Both the position numbers and the translations under genes were made by a program. The notes beneath the pieces were generated by a model. The model was not told the DNA's origin. It was given only the letters and a program-made list of their open reading frames with translations, and did not search any database. Source: Rhizobium sophoriradicis (GTDB taxonomy: Bacteria; Pseudomonadota; Alphaproteobacteria; Rhizobiales; Rhizobiaceae). From it: a stretch of 64,000 nucleotides of DNA. Below, one piece after another: positions 44,567-53,476 of this stretch. Numbering within the stretch: the stretch's first letter is position 1; each line of letters starts with the position of its first letter. Where the stretch lies: assembly GCF_003939025.1 (NCBI RefSeq), contig NZ_RQIH01000026.1:19531-83530 (forward strand), written 5' to 3'.

Positions 44567-45217
44567 TTACGGGTTCCAGCGCAGGAAATTGGCGATGAGG
44601 GCGAGGCCGAGCTTCTGGCTCTTTTCCGGGTGGAACTGAGCGCCCACCATGTTGTCGCGCCCGACGAGAGCCGTCATCGGCCCGCCATAATCGACCGTCG
44701 CGATGACGTCGTCGGCATTTTCGGCGGCGAGATGGTAGGAGTGGACGAAATAGGCGTGCAGCCCTTGCGCTCCCGTCGGAATGCCGTCGAAGAGCGGATG
44801 TTCTCGCTTCAGATCAAGCGTGTTCCAGCCGATCTGCGGAATTTTCAGCGCGGGATCGTCAGGCGTCATCTCGATGACGTCACCGGGGATCCAGCCGAAA
44901 CCGTGCGTCACCGTCTTCTCGAGGCCGCGCGAGGACATGAGCTGCATGCCGACGCAGATGCCGAGGAACGGCCGCGCCCTCCTTTCGACAGCCTCGACCA
45001 GCACCTCGGCCATGCCGGGCACGGCATCGAGGCCGCGCCGGCAATCGGCATAGGCGCCGACGCCCGGGAGCACGATGCGATCGGCGGCGGCAACATCCTC
45101 AGCCTTGTCGGTGAGATCGATCTGCGCATCGATGCCCGCCTCGCGCGCGGCCCGCTCAAAAGCCTTGGTGGCCGAGCGCAGATTGCCGGAACCATAGTCG
45201 ATAATCGCGACGCGCAT
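44567..45217 (-). CDS. hisH: Imidazole glycerol phosphate synthase glutaminase subunit
   Basis: A 216-residue class I glutamine amidotransferase that supplies ammonia to HisF. The nucleophile is Cys88 in PFLGICVGMQLM, and the His-x-Glu pair is in GAQFHPEKSQ near the C-terminus. DYGSGNLRSATKAFE is the typical N-terminus. It begins 2 bases after the DUF2628 gene ends, on the same strand. Confidence 0.96.
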   Translation of the reverse strand: MRVAIIDYGSGNLRSATKAFERAAREAGIDAQIDLTDKAEDVAAADRIVLPGVGAYADCRRGLDAVPGMAEVLVEAVERRARPFLGICVGMQLMSSRGLEKTVTHGFGWIPGDVIEMTPDDPALKIPQIGWNTLDLKREHPLFDGIPTGAQGLHAYFVHSYHLAAENADDVIATVDYGGPMTALVGRDNMVGAQFHPEKSQKLGLALIANFLRWNP

Positions 45218-45219
45218 CG

Positions 45220-45702
45220 TCAGCGTCCTCCATCAAAACCAAAGAGACCAAGCGATGTGGCCTGGCCATGCGGGCTGCTCAGTCGGGTCTTGTTGTCCCA
45301 GCTCGGCACGGCGGCGTCAGTATCGGGCTGGACCGCTTTGTCGGAGAAGTAGACGTCTTCGGCAATGCCGATCGTATCGGCCGCGATGAGCGCGTCTTCG
45401 TTCCAGCCCTTGCCGGCGAGGTTGCGAATACGCAGGTTCTGGCCCTCCAGACCGACCAGCAGGTTCACGCCCAGCGTGATTGCCGCTCCCGCCGGCCAGA
45501 GACCCGGTTCGTCCATCAGCACGCCGCCGATTGCCTGCATCAGAAAGGCCGCCACCGCGTAGAGCCACAGCCGATGGACCAGCAGCCATGCCCATGGAAA
45601 CAGTAAACCAAGCCATGTGAAGGCGTCGCGGATCACCCGCGTCTCCTCAAGGCGAGTGCCTGCGCTGCCGGGCGGCGTCAGGAAAATATAGCTGGATGTC
45701 AT
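45220..45702 (-). CDS. DUF2628 membrane protein
   Basis: A 160-residue protein with two or three hydrophobic segments in the first 90 residues (WLGLLFPWAWLLVHRLWLYAV..., GAAITLGVNLLVGLEGQ) and a polar C-terminal tail, matching DUF2628. It begins MTSSYIFLTPPG at the ATG at 45702, preceded by GGGAG; the open frame extends upstream to 45885 without similarity. It lies between hisB and hisH in the operon, as in other rhizobia. Function unknown. Confidence 0.82.
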   Translation of the reverse strand: MTSSYIFLTPPGSAGTRLEETRVIRDAFTWLGLLFPWAWLLVHRLWLYAVAAFLMQAIGGVLMDEPGLWPAGAAITLGVNLLVGLEGQNLRIRNLAGKGWNEDALIAADTIGIAEDVYFSDKAVQPDTDAAVPSWDNKTRLSSPHGQATSLGLFGFDGGR

Positions 45703-45724
45703 TGTCGCCGCTCCCTTGAGAGGC

Positions 45725-46333
45725 TCAGACGAGCGTGCCCTTCGTTGAGGGAACACGGCCTGCCTGTCTCGGATCGATCTCTGTCGCCGTGCGCAATGCG
45801 CGGGCGACGGCCTTGAAGCATGTCTCGGCAATATGGTGGTTGTTGGCGCCATAATGGTTGAGAATATGCAAAGTGATGCCGGCATTCTGAGCGAGCGCCT
45901 GGAAGAATTCGCGCACGAGCTCGGTGTCGAAGGTGCCGATTTTAGGCGCGCTGAAGGCGACGTTCCAGACGAGGAAAGGCCGGCCGGAAAGATCGACCGC
46001 TGCCTTGGTCATCGTCTCGTCCATGGCAAGATCGATCGAGGCATAGCGGGTGATGCCGCGCCGGTCGCCGAGCGCCTTGGAGATCGCCTGGCCGATCGCA
46101 ATGCCGGTATCCTCGACCGTATGATGGTCGTCGATATGCAGGTCGCCCTTGGCGTCGATTTCCATGTCGATGAGGGAATGCCGCGAAAGCTGGTCGAGCA
46201 TATGGTCGAAGAAGCCGACGCCGGTCGAAATCTTCGATTTGCCGGTGCCGTCGAGATTGACGGAAACGGAAATCGAGGTCTCGTTGGTCTTGCGGGAAAC
46301 GCTGCCCGTGCGGCTTGCTGCGGTCTCGGCCAT
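45725..46333 (-). CDS. hisB: Imidazoleglycerol-phosphate dehydratase
   Basis: A 202-residue single-function IGPD, not fused to histidinol phosphatase as in E. coli. The manganese-binding motifs are FFDHMLDQLSRH, DDHHTVEDTGI and NHYGANNHHIAE. The ATG at 46333, with GGAGGG upstream, starts MAETAASRTG; further upstream codons lack similarity. It is the first gene of the minus-strand his operon (hisB, DUF2628, hisH, two unknown genes, hisA, hisF, hisE, coaA) and is divergent from hslV. Confidence 0.96.
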   Translation of the reverse strand: MAETAASRTGSVSRKTNETSISVSVNLDGTGKSKISTGVGFFDHMLDQLSRHSLIDMEIDAKGDLHIDDHHTVEDTGIAIGQAISKALGDRRGITRYASIDLAMDETMTKAAVDLSGRPFLVWNVAFSAPKIGTFDTELVREFFQALAQNAGITLHILNHYGANNHHIAETCFKAVARALRTATEIDPRQAGRVPSTKGTLV

Positions 46334-46507
46334 TTGGCCCTCCATCGGAATAAGGCCGTTCCTTATCAGGCGCATCGGCAAATATCCAGAAGCCGGGGCA
46401 GAGAAAGCCGGCCCATTTGCAATCGGCTCCGGCCTGCTTACATAGGGCTCAACAAGGCCGATGTGCGGTCGAGGTAAAAGCCCGCGTCATGGGCAGACAG
46501 GTGTTTT

Positions 46508-47035
46508 ATGACAACGATCATTACTGTTCGAAAAGGCGGCAAGGTGGTGATGGCGGGTGACGGCCAGGTGAGCCTCGGCCAGACCGTGATGAAGGGCAAT
46601 GCCCGCAAGGTGCGCCGCATCGGCAAGGGCGAAGTGATCGCCGGTTTTGCCGGCGCCACCGCCGATGCCTTCACCCTGCTCGAAAGGCTTGAAAAGAAGC
46701 TGGAGCAATATCCCGGCCAGCTGATGCGCGCCGCCGTCGAGCTCGCCAAGGACTGGCGCACCGACAAATACCTGCGTAATCTCGAAGCCATGATGCTCGT
46801 CGCCGACAAGTCGACTACGCTGGCGATCACGGGTAATGGCGACGTCCTGGAGCCTGAGCATGGTACGACGGCGATCGGTTCCGGCGGCAATTTTGCTTTC
46901 GCCGCCGCCCGCGCGCTGATGGACACCGACAAATCGGCCGAAGAGATCGCCCGCCGCGCCCTCGAAATCGCCGCCGACATCTGCGTTTATACGAACCACA
47001 ATCTCGTGGTGGAATCGCTGGATGTCGAAGGCTGA
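46508..47035 (+). CDS. hslV: ATP-dependent protease peptidase subunit HslV
   Basis: A 175-residue proteasome-like peptidase. After removal of Met1, Thr2 is the nucleophile in the typical start MTTIITVRKGGKVVMAGDGQ. GQTVMKGNARKVRRI and TGNGDVLEPEHG are conserved. It forms a double hexamer capped by HslU and degrades damaged and regulatory proteins under heat stress. hslU follows after a 115-base gap, longer than usual for this pair. Confidence 0.97.
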   Translation: MTTIITVRKGGKVVMAGDGQVSLGQTVMKGNARKVRRIGKGEVIAGFAGATADAFTLLERLEKKLEQYPGQLMRAAVELAKDWRTDKYLRNLEAMMLVADKSTTLAITGNGDVLEPEHGTTAIGSGGNFAFAAARALMDTDKSAEEIARRALEIAADICVYTNHNLVVESLDVEG

Positions 47036-47150
47036 ACCTTATGCTTTTCGGCCGCTGGGCCGGGATTGACTTTCAGGGACTTGACGAAACAACGACGAAT
47101 TCCGGCCGGGCGCCGCTGAAGGCCCCGTGCTGCCAGGAGAATGATACGCA

Positions 47151-48458
47151 ATGACCACCTTTTCCCCCCGCGAGATCGTTTCCGAACTCGATCGCTACAT
47201 CATCGGCCAGCATGACGCCAAACGTGCCGTTGCGATTGCGCTGCGCAATCGCTGGCGCCGCCAGCAGCTCGACCCGAGCCTGCGAGACGAAGTCATGCCG
47301 AAGAACATCCTGATGATTGGCCCGACCGGCGTCGGCAAGACCGAGATCTCCCGCCGCCTGGCAAAACTCGCCGGAGCGCCTTTCATCAAGGTGGAAGCCA
47401 CCAAATTCACCGAGGTCGGCTATGTCGGCCGCGATGTCGAGCAGATCATCCGCGACTTGGTCGAGGTCGGCATCGGCCTGGTGCGTGAAAAGAAGCGGGG
47501 AGAGGTCCAGGCCAAGGCGCATGTCAGCGCGGAGGAGCGTGTCCTGGATGCGCTGGTCGGCACGACCGCGTCGCCCGCCACCCGTGAAAACTTCCGCAAG
47601 AAGCTGAGGGACGGCGAACTCGACGACAAGGAAATCGACATCGAAGTGGCAGATACCGGTACCGGCATGGGCGGCTTCGAGATCCCCGGCATGCCGGGCG
47701 CCAATATCGGCGTGCTCAATTTGTCGGAAATGTTCGGCAAGGCGATGGGCGGCCGCACCAAGAAGGTCCGCACCACGGTCAAGGCCTCCTATACCGATCT
47801 GATTCGCGACGAATCCGACAAGCTGATCGACAATGAGGTGATCCAGCGCGAGGCCGTTCGTTCGACCGAGAATGACGGCATCGTCTTCCTCGACGAAATC
47901 GACAAGATCGCAGCCCGCGACGGCGGCATGGGTGCCGGTGTTTCCCGCGAAGGCGTGCAGCGCGACCTTCTTCCGCTCGTCGAAGGCACGACCGTCTCGA
48001 CCAAATACGGGCCTGTGAAGACTGACCATATCCTGTTCATCGCCTCCGGCGCCTTCCATGTCTCCAAGCCTTCGGATCTTCTCCCGGAGCTCCAGGGCCG
48101 CCTGCCGATTCGCGTCGAGTTGCGGGCGCTGAACAAGGAGGATTTCCGCCGGATCCTGACCGAGACGGAAGCGAGCCTCATCCGCCAGTATCGCGCGCTG
48201 ATGGAAACCGAAAGCCTGAGCCTCGATTTCACCGACGACGCGATCGACGCTCTGGCCGATGTCGCGGTGCATTTGAACTCCTCGGTCGAGAATATCGGCG
48301 CGCGCCGCCTGCAGACGGTGATGGAGCGGGTCCTGGACGATATTTCCTACAACGCCCCTGATCGCGGCGGCACGGCCATCACCATCGATGCAGCCTATGT
48401 GCGCGAACATGTCGGCGATCTCGCACAGAATACCGATCTCTCGCGCTTCATTCTGTGA
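47151..48458 (+). CDS. hslU: ATP-dependent protease ATPase subunit HslU
   Basis: A 435-residue AAA+ unfoldase that feeds HslV. The Walker A motif is GPTGVGKTE (57-65), Walker B is GIVFLDEIDKIA, and the C-terminal end, with the peptide that inserts into HslV, reads DLSRFIL. The inserted I-domain of about 130 residues lies between the Walker motifs. The ATG at 47151 is preceded by CAGGAGA. A terminator lies at 48527-48564. Confidence 0.97.
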   Translation: MTTFSPREIVSELDRYIIGQHDAKRAVAIALRNRWRRQQLDPSLRDEVMPKNILMIGPTGVGKTEISRRLAKLAGAPFIKVEATKFTEVGYVGRDVEQIIRDLVEVGIGLVREKKRGEVQAKAHVSAEERVLDALVGTTASPATRENFRKKLRDGELDDKEIDIEVADTGTGMGGFEIPGMPGANIGVLNLSEMFGKAMGGRTKKVRTTVKASYTDLIRDESDKLIDNEVIQREAVRSTENDGIVFLDEIDKIAARDGGMGAGVSREGVQRDLLPLVEGTTVSTKYGPVKTDHILFIASGAFHVSKPSDLLPELQGRLPIRVELRALNKEDFRRILTETEASLIRQYRALMETESLSLDFTDDAIDALADVAVHLNSSVENIGARRLQTVMERVLDDISYNAPDRGGTAITIDAAYVREHVGDLAQNTDLSRFIL

Positions 48459-48526
48459 TGTCGGCGCACCGCTTCATCTCTTTACCGGCGTGACTGCCGC
48501 ATTGTGACGAAATCCACTCTCGACAG

Positions 48527-48564
48527 CGGGCCTTTTACTTTCTAGTGAAGGCCCGTTTTGTTTT
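48527..48564 (+). terminator. hslU terminator
   Basis: An 8-bp stem, CGGGCCTT at 48527-48534 and AAGGCCCG at 48548-48555, is followed by TTTTGTTTT. It lies 69 bases after the hslU stop. Confidence 0.8.
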
Positions 48565-48646
48565 CCGCTGCGGCTTTATTCGGCCAAGATTCTGGTCCAG
48601 TCAGCCGCATCGCGAACAGGACGATGAACGGACGGGATAGCGGATC

Positions 48647-49594
48647 GTGCGACGCCTTTTGACAAGCCTTTTGATTGCCGCTGCCCTGGTGAATTCGGCG
48701 CCGGCCTTCGCCATGCAGACCGTTCCGGCGGGCAACCGTCACGCCGAGCAGCCCGATATTCCGGGCGCTTCCGTTCGCCGCACCAAGGGCACCAAGAGCA
48801 GCTTCGATCTGAAATACGAGAAGGTCCATGAGCTTCTGGCGACCGATCGCGAGCTGATGGCCAAGATCCGCAAGGTTTCCGGCGCTTACGGCATCAATCC
48901 CATCCATGTCATCGGCGCGATTGTCGGCGAGCACACCTATAATGTCGACGCCTATGACCGGCTGCAGGCCTATTATGTCAAGGCCGCCTCCTACGCCGGA
49001 GAAAGCTTCCGCTTCGCCTATGACGGCGAAAGCGTCGATGATTTCGTGGCGCGGCCGCAATTTGCTCAGTGCAAGGGCAAGAGCGATTCCTACACGCTCT
49101 GGTCCTGCCGGGAAGATGTCTGGGAAAGCGATTTCCGCGGCAAGACGGTCGGCGGCCAGAGCTTCCCCAATAACCGGTTCAGCGCGGTCTTCTTCCAGCC
49201 CTTTTATGCCGGCCAGACTTTTGGCCTCGGCCAGGTCAATCCGCTGACGGCGCTGATGCTCTCCGATCTCGTCAGTCGCGTGTCGGGTTATCCGAAGCTG
49301 AACGAGAAGAATGCCGGCGCCGTTTACAGGGCGATTATGGACCCCGATATCTCGCTCGCCTTCGTCGCCGCTTCCATCCGCAGGTCGATCGACGATTACA
49401 AGGAGATTGCCGGCATGGATATCTCGGGCAATCCCGGCCTGACGGCGACGCTGTATAATGTCGGCAATTCGCGCCAGCGCGCCGCGGCACTTGCTGCGAA
49501 AAACCGTTCTTCCGGTGCGACCGTCTGGCCCGAAGAGAATTATTACGGCTGGCTGATCAACGACAAGCTGGACGAACTCATGGGCCTGCTCTAG
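48647..49594 (+). CDS. DUF1402 exported protein, lysozyme-like
   Basis: A 315-residue protein of DUF1402. A signal peptide is clear (RRLLTSLLIAAALVNSAPAFA, cleavage near residue 22), so it acts in the periplasm or outside. The mature part shows lytic-transglycosylase-like spacing: HVIGAIVGEHTYNVDAY with Glu95, then TFGLGQVNP (191-199), then a helix and GLTATLYNVGNSRQRA (264-279), resembling the E, GLMQI-P and AYNAG motifs of SLT/goose-lysozyme enzymes. Cys141 and Cys154 could form a disulphide. The start is GTG at 48647. Family function is not established; peptidoglycan cleavage is inference. Confidence 0.82.
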   Translation: MRRLLTSLLIAAALVNSAPAFAMQTVPAGNRHAEQPDIPGASVRRTKGTKSSFDLKYEKVHELLATDRELMAKIRKVSGAYGINPIHVIGAIVGEHTYNVDAYDRLQAYYVKAASYAGESFRFAYDGESVDDFVARPQFAQCKGKSDSYTLWSCREDVWESDFRGKTVGGQSFPNNRFSAVFFQPFYAGQTFGLGQVNPLTALMLSDLVSRVSGYPKLNEKNAGAVYRAIMDPDISLAFVAASIRRSIDDYKEIAGMDISGNPGLTATLYNVGNSRQRAAALAAKNRSSGATVWPEENYYGWLINDKLDELMGLL

Positions 49595-49641
49595 CTTCAA
49601 GCCTGACGGGAAGCGTTGATCTTCCCCGAAAGGCTTTTCCG

Positions 49642-51054
49642 ATGGACATGCGTCCTGATCCCTTCGTTCCGCCGGCGCCGCTGCCGCGCACCGTGCCGCC
49701 GAGCCGGCTTGAGATCATCCGCATCATCCTGCGCAATCCGCTCGAACTGTGGGGTGAGCCGTCCTACACGCTGCCCTGGATCAAGACGAGTTTCTTCGGT
49801 CAGCACACACTGATCGTCAACGATCCCGGCCTGATCAAACACGTGCTGGTCGACAACGCAGCGAACTATCGCATGTCCGACATTCGCCAGCTGGTGTTGC
49901 GGCCGATCCTGCGGGACGGCCTGCTGACGGCGGAGGGGCAGGTCTGGAAACGGTCGCGAAAAGCGGTCGCACCCGTCTTCACGCCGCGCCACGCAAAGGG
50001 TTTCGCCGGCCAGATGCTGCGGCAATCCGAAGAATACGTCCGCAAATACGAGGGCGCCGGTCCGGCCGGCCAGGTCTTCGATATCGCCGCCGACATGACC
50101 GATCTCACCTTTGCGATTCTTGCCGAAACGCTTTTCTCCGGTGAAATCGTCTCCTCCAGCGGCCATTTCGCCGATGACGTCAACCAGCTTCTCCACCGCA
50201 TGGGCCGCGTCGATCCGATGGACCTGTTGCGCGCGCCCTCCTGGGTGCCGCGCCTTACCCGCATCGGCGGCCAGAAGGTGCTGGAGAAATTCAGGGCAAT
50301 CGTGCGTGATACGATGGATATGCGGCTTGCGAAGATGAAGGCCGATCGCGCCGGCGCACCGGACGATTTTCTGACCCTGCTTCTCGAACAGGCCGGTCCC
50401 GACGGCCTGACCAAGGATGAGATCGAGGACAACATCCTGACCTTCATCGGCGCCGGCCACGAGACGACTGCGCGGGCGCTGGCCTGGACGCTCTATTGTG
50501 TCGCAAACAGTCCGCATATTCGCGAAGCCATGGAAACGGAGATCGACGCTGTTCTCGCAACCGGCGCCGACCCCGTCGAATGGCTGGATCTGATGCCGGT
50601 GACGCGGGCCGCGTTCGAGGAGGCGCTGCGGCTCTATCCTCCCGCACCCTCGATCAATCGCGCCGCGATCGCAGATGACGTCTGGATCAATGCGAAGGGT
50701 GAAAGGGTCGGGATACCTGCCGACATCACCGTGCTCATCATGCCCTGGACGCTGCACCGTCACGAACTCTATTGGGACAAGCCGCGCGCCTATATGCCGG
50801 AACGATTCTTCCCGGAAAATCGCGGCAGCATCGGCCGTTTCCAATTCCTGCCGTTCGGCGCCGGTCCGCGCGTCTGCATCGGAGCGACCTTTGCCCTGCA
50901 GGAGGCGGTGATCGCGCTTGCGGTCATGATGCACCGTTTCCGCTTCGACCAGACGGAAGCGACGAACCCCTGGCCGGTGCAGAAGCTGACGACGCAGCCG
51001 CAGAACGGACTACCGATGCGCGTGACGCCACGCATAATTTCCCAGGCGGCATAA
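49642..51054 (+). CDS. Cytochrome P450
   Basis: A 470-residue soluble P450 with all signature elements: I-helix GAGHETT (270-276), EALR of the ExxR pair (327-330), PERF (386-389), and the haem loop FGAGPRVCIG (405-414) with the thiolate Cys412. The PERF and AGHETT forms resemble CYP4/CYP102-type fatty-acid hydroxylases more than camphor-type bacterial P450s. There is no fused reductase and no ferredoxin gene nearby, so the redox partner is elsewhere. It lies 47 bases after the DUF1402 gene and 86 bases before glcB. Substrate unknown. Confidence 0.93.
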   Translation: MDMRPDPFVPPAPLPRTVPPSRLEIIRIILRNPLELWGEPSYTLPWIKTSFFGQHTLIVNDPGLIKHVLVDNAANYRMSDIRQLVLRPILRDGLLTAEGQVWKRSRKAVAPVFTPRHAKGFAGQMLRQSEEYVRKYEGAGPAGQVFDIAADMTDLTFAILAETLFSGEIVSSSGHFADDVNQLLHRMGRVDPMDLLRAPSWVPRLTRIGGQKVLEKFRAIVRDTMDMRLAKMKADRAGAPDDFLTLLLEQAGPDGLTKDEIEDNILTFIGAGHETTARALAWTLYCVANSPHIREAMETEIDAVLATGADPVEWLDLMPVTRAAFEEALRLYPPAPSINRAAIADDVWINAKGERVGIPADITVLIMPWTLHRHELYWDKPRAYMPERFFPENRGSIGRFQFLPFGAGPRVCIGATFALQEAVIALAVMMHRFRFDQTEATNPWPVQKLTTQPQNGLPMRVTPRIISQAA

Positions 51055-51139
51055 ATCTTTCGAATTATTGCGGAATTGACTGTGAATGAAAGCCGGGCAA
51101 AGTGGCAGCATTCAACGTCGTTGCCAGGGAGAATGTCGA

Positions 51140-53311
51140 ATGAGCCGTATTGATAAGAACGGTCTTGCCGTCGAAGCCGTCCTTCATGATTTCCTCGTCC
51201 AGGAGGTTCTGCCCGGTCTGGCGATCGATGCGGACAAGTTCTTTGCCGATTTTTCAGCGATCGTCCATGATCTCGCGCCCAAGAATCGGGCGCTGCTGAA
51301 GAAGCGCGACGAGTTGCAGCTCAAGATCGACGACTGGTATCGCCAGCACGGCGCTCCGACCGATATGGATGACTACCAGTCTTTCCTGCGCGCAATCGGC
51401 TATCTCCTGCCTGAGGGGTCGGACTTCCAGGTTTCGACACAGAATGTCGATCCCGAGATCGCCTCGATCGCCGGTCCGCAGCTCGTCGTTCCCGTCATGA
51501 ACGCGCGTTATGCCCTCAACGCCGCCAATGCCCGCTGGGGTTCGCTTTATGATGCGCTCTATGGCACGGACGCCATTCCCGAGAGCGACGGCGCCGAAAA
51601 GGGCAAGCGATACAATCCGAAGCGCGGCGAGAAGGTCATCGCCTGGGTGCGCGATTTCCTCGATGCATCGGTGCCGCTGCAGGAGAGCAGCTGGAAGGAT
51701 GTCGGCAGCTTCGCCGTTAGGGATGGCGCGCTTGTCATCAAATCGGTCGACGGCGAACAGGCAATGCTCAGGGATGCCGGGCATTTTGCCGGACATCGCG
51801 GCGATGCCGCCGCTCCTACGCATCTTCTTCTGAAGAACAACGGCATCCACATCGAGATCGTCATCGATCCGGCAACGGCGATCGGCAAGACCGATCCGGC
51901 CCATATTTCCGATGTCTGGCTCGAATCGGCAATCACCACGATCATGGACTGCGAGGATTCGATTGCCGCCGTCGACGCCGAGGACAAGGTCGTCGCCTAC
52001 CGCAACTGGCTCGGCCTGATGAAGGGCGATCTGCAGGAAGAAGTCGCAAAGGGCGACGCGAGCTTTATCCGCAAGCTCAACCCCGATCTGGAATATAGAG
52101 GTCCGGATGGGACCGCCTTCGAACTGCATCGCCGCTCGCTGATGCTGGTGCGCAATGTCGGCCACCTCATGACCAACCCGGCCATTCTCGACCGTGACGG
52201 CAACGAAGTGCCCGAGGGCATCATGGATGCCGTCATCACCGGCCTGATCGCGCTCTACGATATTGGCCCGGCCGGCCGCAGGAAAAATTCCCGCACCGGC
52301 TCGATGTATGTGGTCAAGCCGAAGATGCATGGACCGGAAGAAGTCGCCTTCGCCGTCGAGATCTTCTCGCGGGTCGAGGATGCGCTTGGGGTGGCGCGCA
52401 ACACCATCAAGATGGGCATTATGGACGAGGAGCGCCGCACGACGGTCAATCTCAAGGAGTGCATCCGCGCCGCCCGCGAGCGCGTCGTCTTCATCAATAC
52501 CGGCTTCCTCGATCGCACCGGCGACGAGATTCATACCTCGATGGAAGCTGGTCCGATGATTCGCAAGGGTGACATGCGCCAGGCCGCCTGGATATCGGCC
52601 TATGAGAACTGGAATGTCGATATCGGCCTCGAATGCGGCCTCGCCGGCCATGCTCAAATCGGCAAGGGCATGTGGGCGATGCCGGATCTGATGGCGGCGA
52701 TGCTGGAGCAGAAGATCGCCCATCCCAAAGCCGGCGCCAACACCGCCTGGGTGCCGTCGCCGACGGCTGCGACGCTTCACGCGACGCATTATCATCGCGT
52801 CAACGTCGCCCGTGTCCAGCAGGGGCTGAAGGATCGTGCCCGCGCCAAACTCTCCGACATTCTCTCGGTGCCGGTCGCGGTGCGGCCGAACTGGTCTCAG
52901 GAGGAAATCCAGCGCGAGCTCGACAACAACGCGCAGGGCATCCTCGGCTACGTCGTGCGCTGGGTCGATCAGGGCGTCGGTTGCTCGAAGGTGCCCGACA
53001 TCAACAATGTCGGCCTGATGGAGGATCGCGCCACTTTGCGCATTTCGGCCCAGCACATGGCGAACTGGCTGCATCACAAGGTGGTCAGCGAAGCTCAGAT
53101 CGTCGAAACGATGAAGCGAATGGCCACCGTTGTCGACAAACAGAACCAGCAGGACCCTGCCTATCGGCCGATGGCCGGCAATTTCGATGGGTCGATCGCT
53201 TTCCAGGCCGCTCTCGAGCTGGTGTTGAAGGGCAGGGAACAGCCGAACGGCTATACCGAGCCGGTGCTTCACCGCCGCCGCCTCGAGCTCAAGGCCAAGC
53301 AGGCCGGTTGA
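51140..53311 (+). CDS. glcB: Malate synthase G
   Basis: A 723-residue class G malate synthase, which condenses glyoxylate with acetyl-CoA to malate in the glyoxylate bypass and glycolate use. Conserved blocks include NARYALNAANARWGSLYDALY, RTGSMYVVKPKMHGPEEVAF, MGIMDEERRTTVNL and, near the end, QHMANWLHHKVV. The length is that of the monomeric G isoform. The ATG at 51140 follows CAGGGAGA. No isocitrate lyase gene is in the window. Confidence 0.97.
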   Translation: MSRIDKNGLAVEAVLHDFLVQEVLPGLAIDADKFFADFSAIVHDLAPKNRALLKKRDELQLKIDDWYRQHGAPTDMDDYQSFLRAIGYLLPEGSDFQVSTQNVDPEIASIAGPQLVVPVMNARYALNAANARWGSLYDALYGTDAIPESDGAEKGKRYNPKRGEKVIAWVRDFLDASVPLQESSWKDVGSFAVRDGALVIKSVDGEQAMLRDAGHFAGHRGDAAAPTHLLLKNNGIHIEIVIDPATAIGKTDPAHISDVWLESAITTIMDCEDSIAAVDAEDKVVAYRNWLGLMKGDLQEEVAKGDASFIRKLNPDLEYRGPDGTAFELHRRSLMLVRNVGHLMTNPAILDRDGNEVPEGIMDAVITGLIALYDIGPAGRRKNSRTGSMYVVKPKMHGPEEVAFAVEIFSRVEDALGVARNTIKMGIMDEERRTTVNLKECIRAARERVVFINTGFLDRTGDEIHTSMEAGPMIRKGDMRQAAWISAYENWNVDIGLECGLAGHAQIGKGMWAMPDLMAAMLEQKIAHPKAGANTAWVPSPTAATLHATHYHRVNVARVQQGLKDRARAKLSDILSVPVAVRPNWSQEEIQRELDNNAQGILGYVVRWVDQGVGCSKVPDINNVGLMEDRATLRISAQHMANWLHHKVVSEAQIVETMKRMATVVDKQNQQDPAYRPMAGNFDGSIAFQAALELVLKGREQPNGYTEPVLHRRRLELKAKQAG

Positions 53312-53313
53312 GC

Positions 53314-53412
53314 GCCTAGCATGTCGCGCAAAACTATGCAGCGGTTTTGCGCCAACGACAGGCGCAAAAACAAGGAGCTAAAGCGCAACGAGCGAATCTG
53401 AAGATCGCGACG
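53314..53412 (+). repeat. Dispersed palindromic intergenic repeat, copy 1
   Basis: Non-coding sequence between glcB and its terminator. It contains an inverted repeat, GCGCAAAAC at 53327-53335 and GTTTTGCGC at 53344-53352, followed by a CTAAAGCGC...GATCGCGACG block (53378-53412). From memory, sequence of this kind (GTCGCGCAAAA...GGTTTTGCG, then AAAGCGC...) recurs between genes in Rhizobium genomes. A near-identical partial second block lies at 54884-54926. Confidence 0.65.
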
Positions 53413-53421
53413 AGAATAAGA

Positions 53422-53456
53422 AAGGCCGCCGGAACGATGGTCCGGCGGCCTTTTTT
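53422..53456 (+). terminator. glcB terminator
   Basis: A 12-bp perfect stem, AAGGCCGCCGGA and its complement (53422-53433 and 53441-53452), with a 7-base loop is followed by TTTTTT. On the minus strand the hairpin ends in TTTCTTATT, so it may also serve the converging L,D-transpeptidase gene. Confidence 0.88.
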
Positions 53457-53476
53457 ATACCGATTAGGCAATTACC

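Noticed and set aside
51254..53272. A 672-codon minus-strand open frame opposite glcB
   Set aside because: Antisense shadow of malate synthase G, with no domain similarity.
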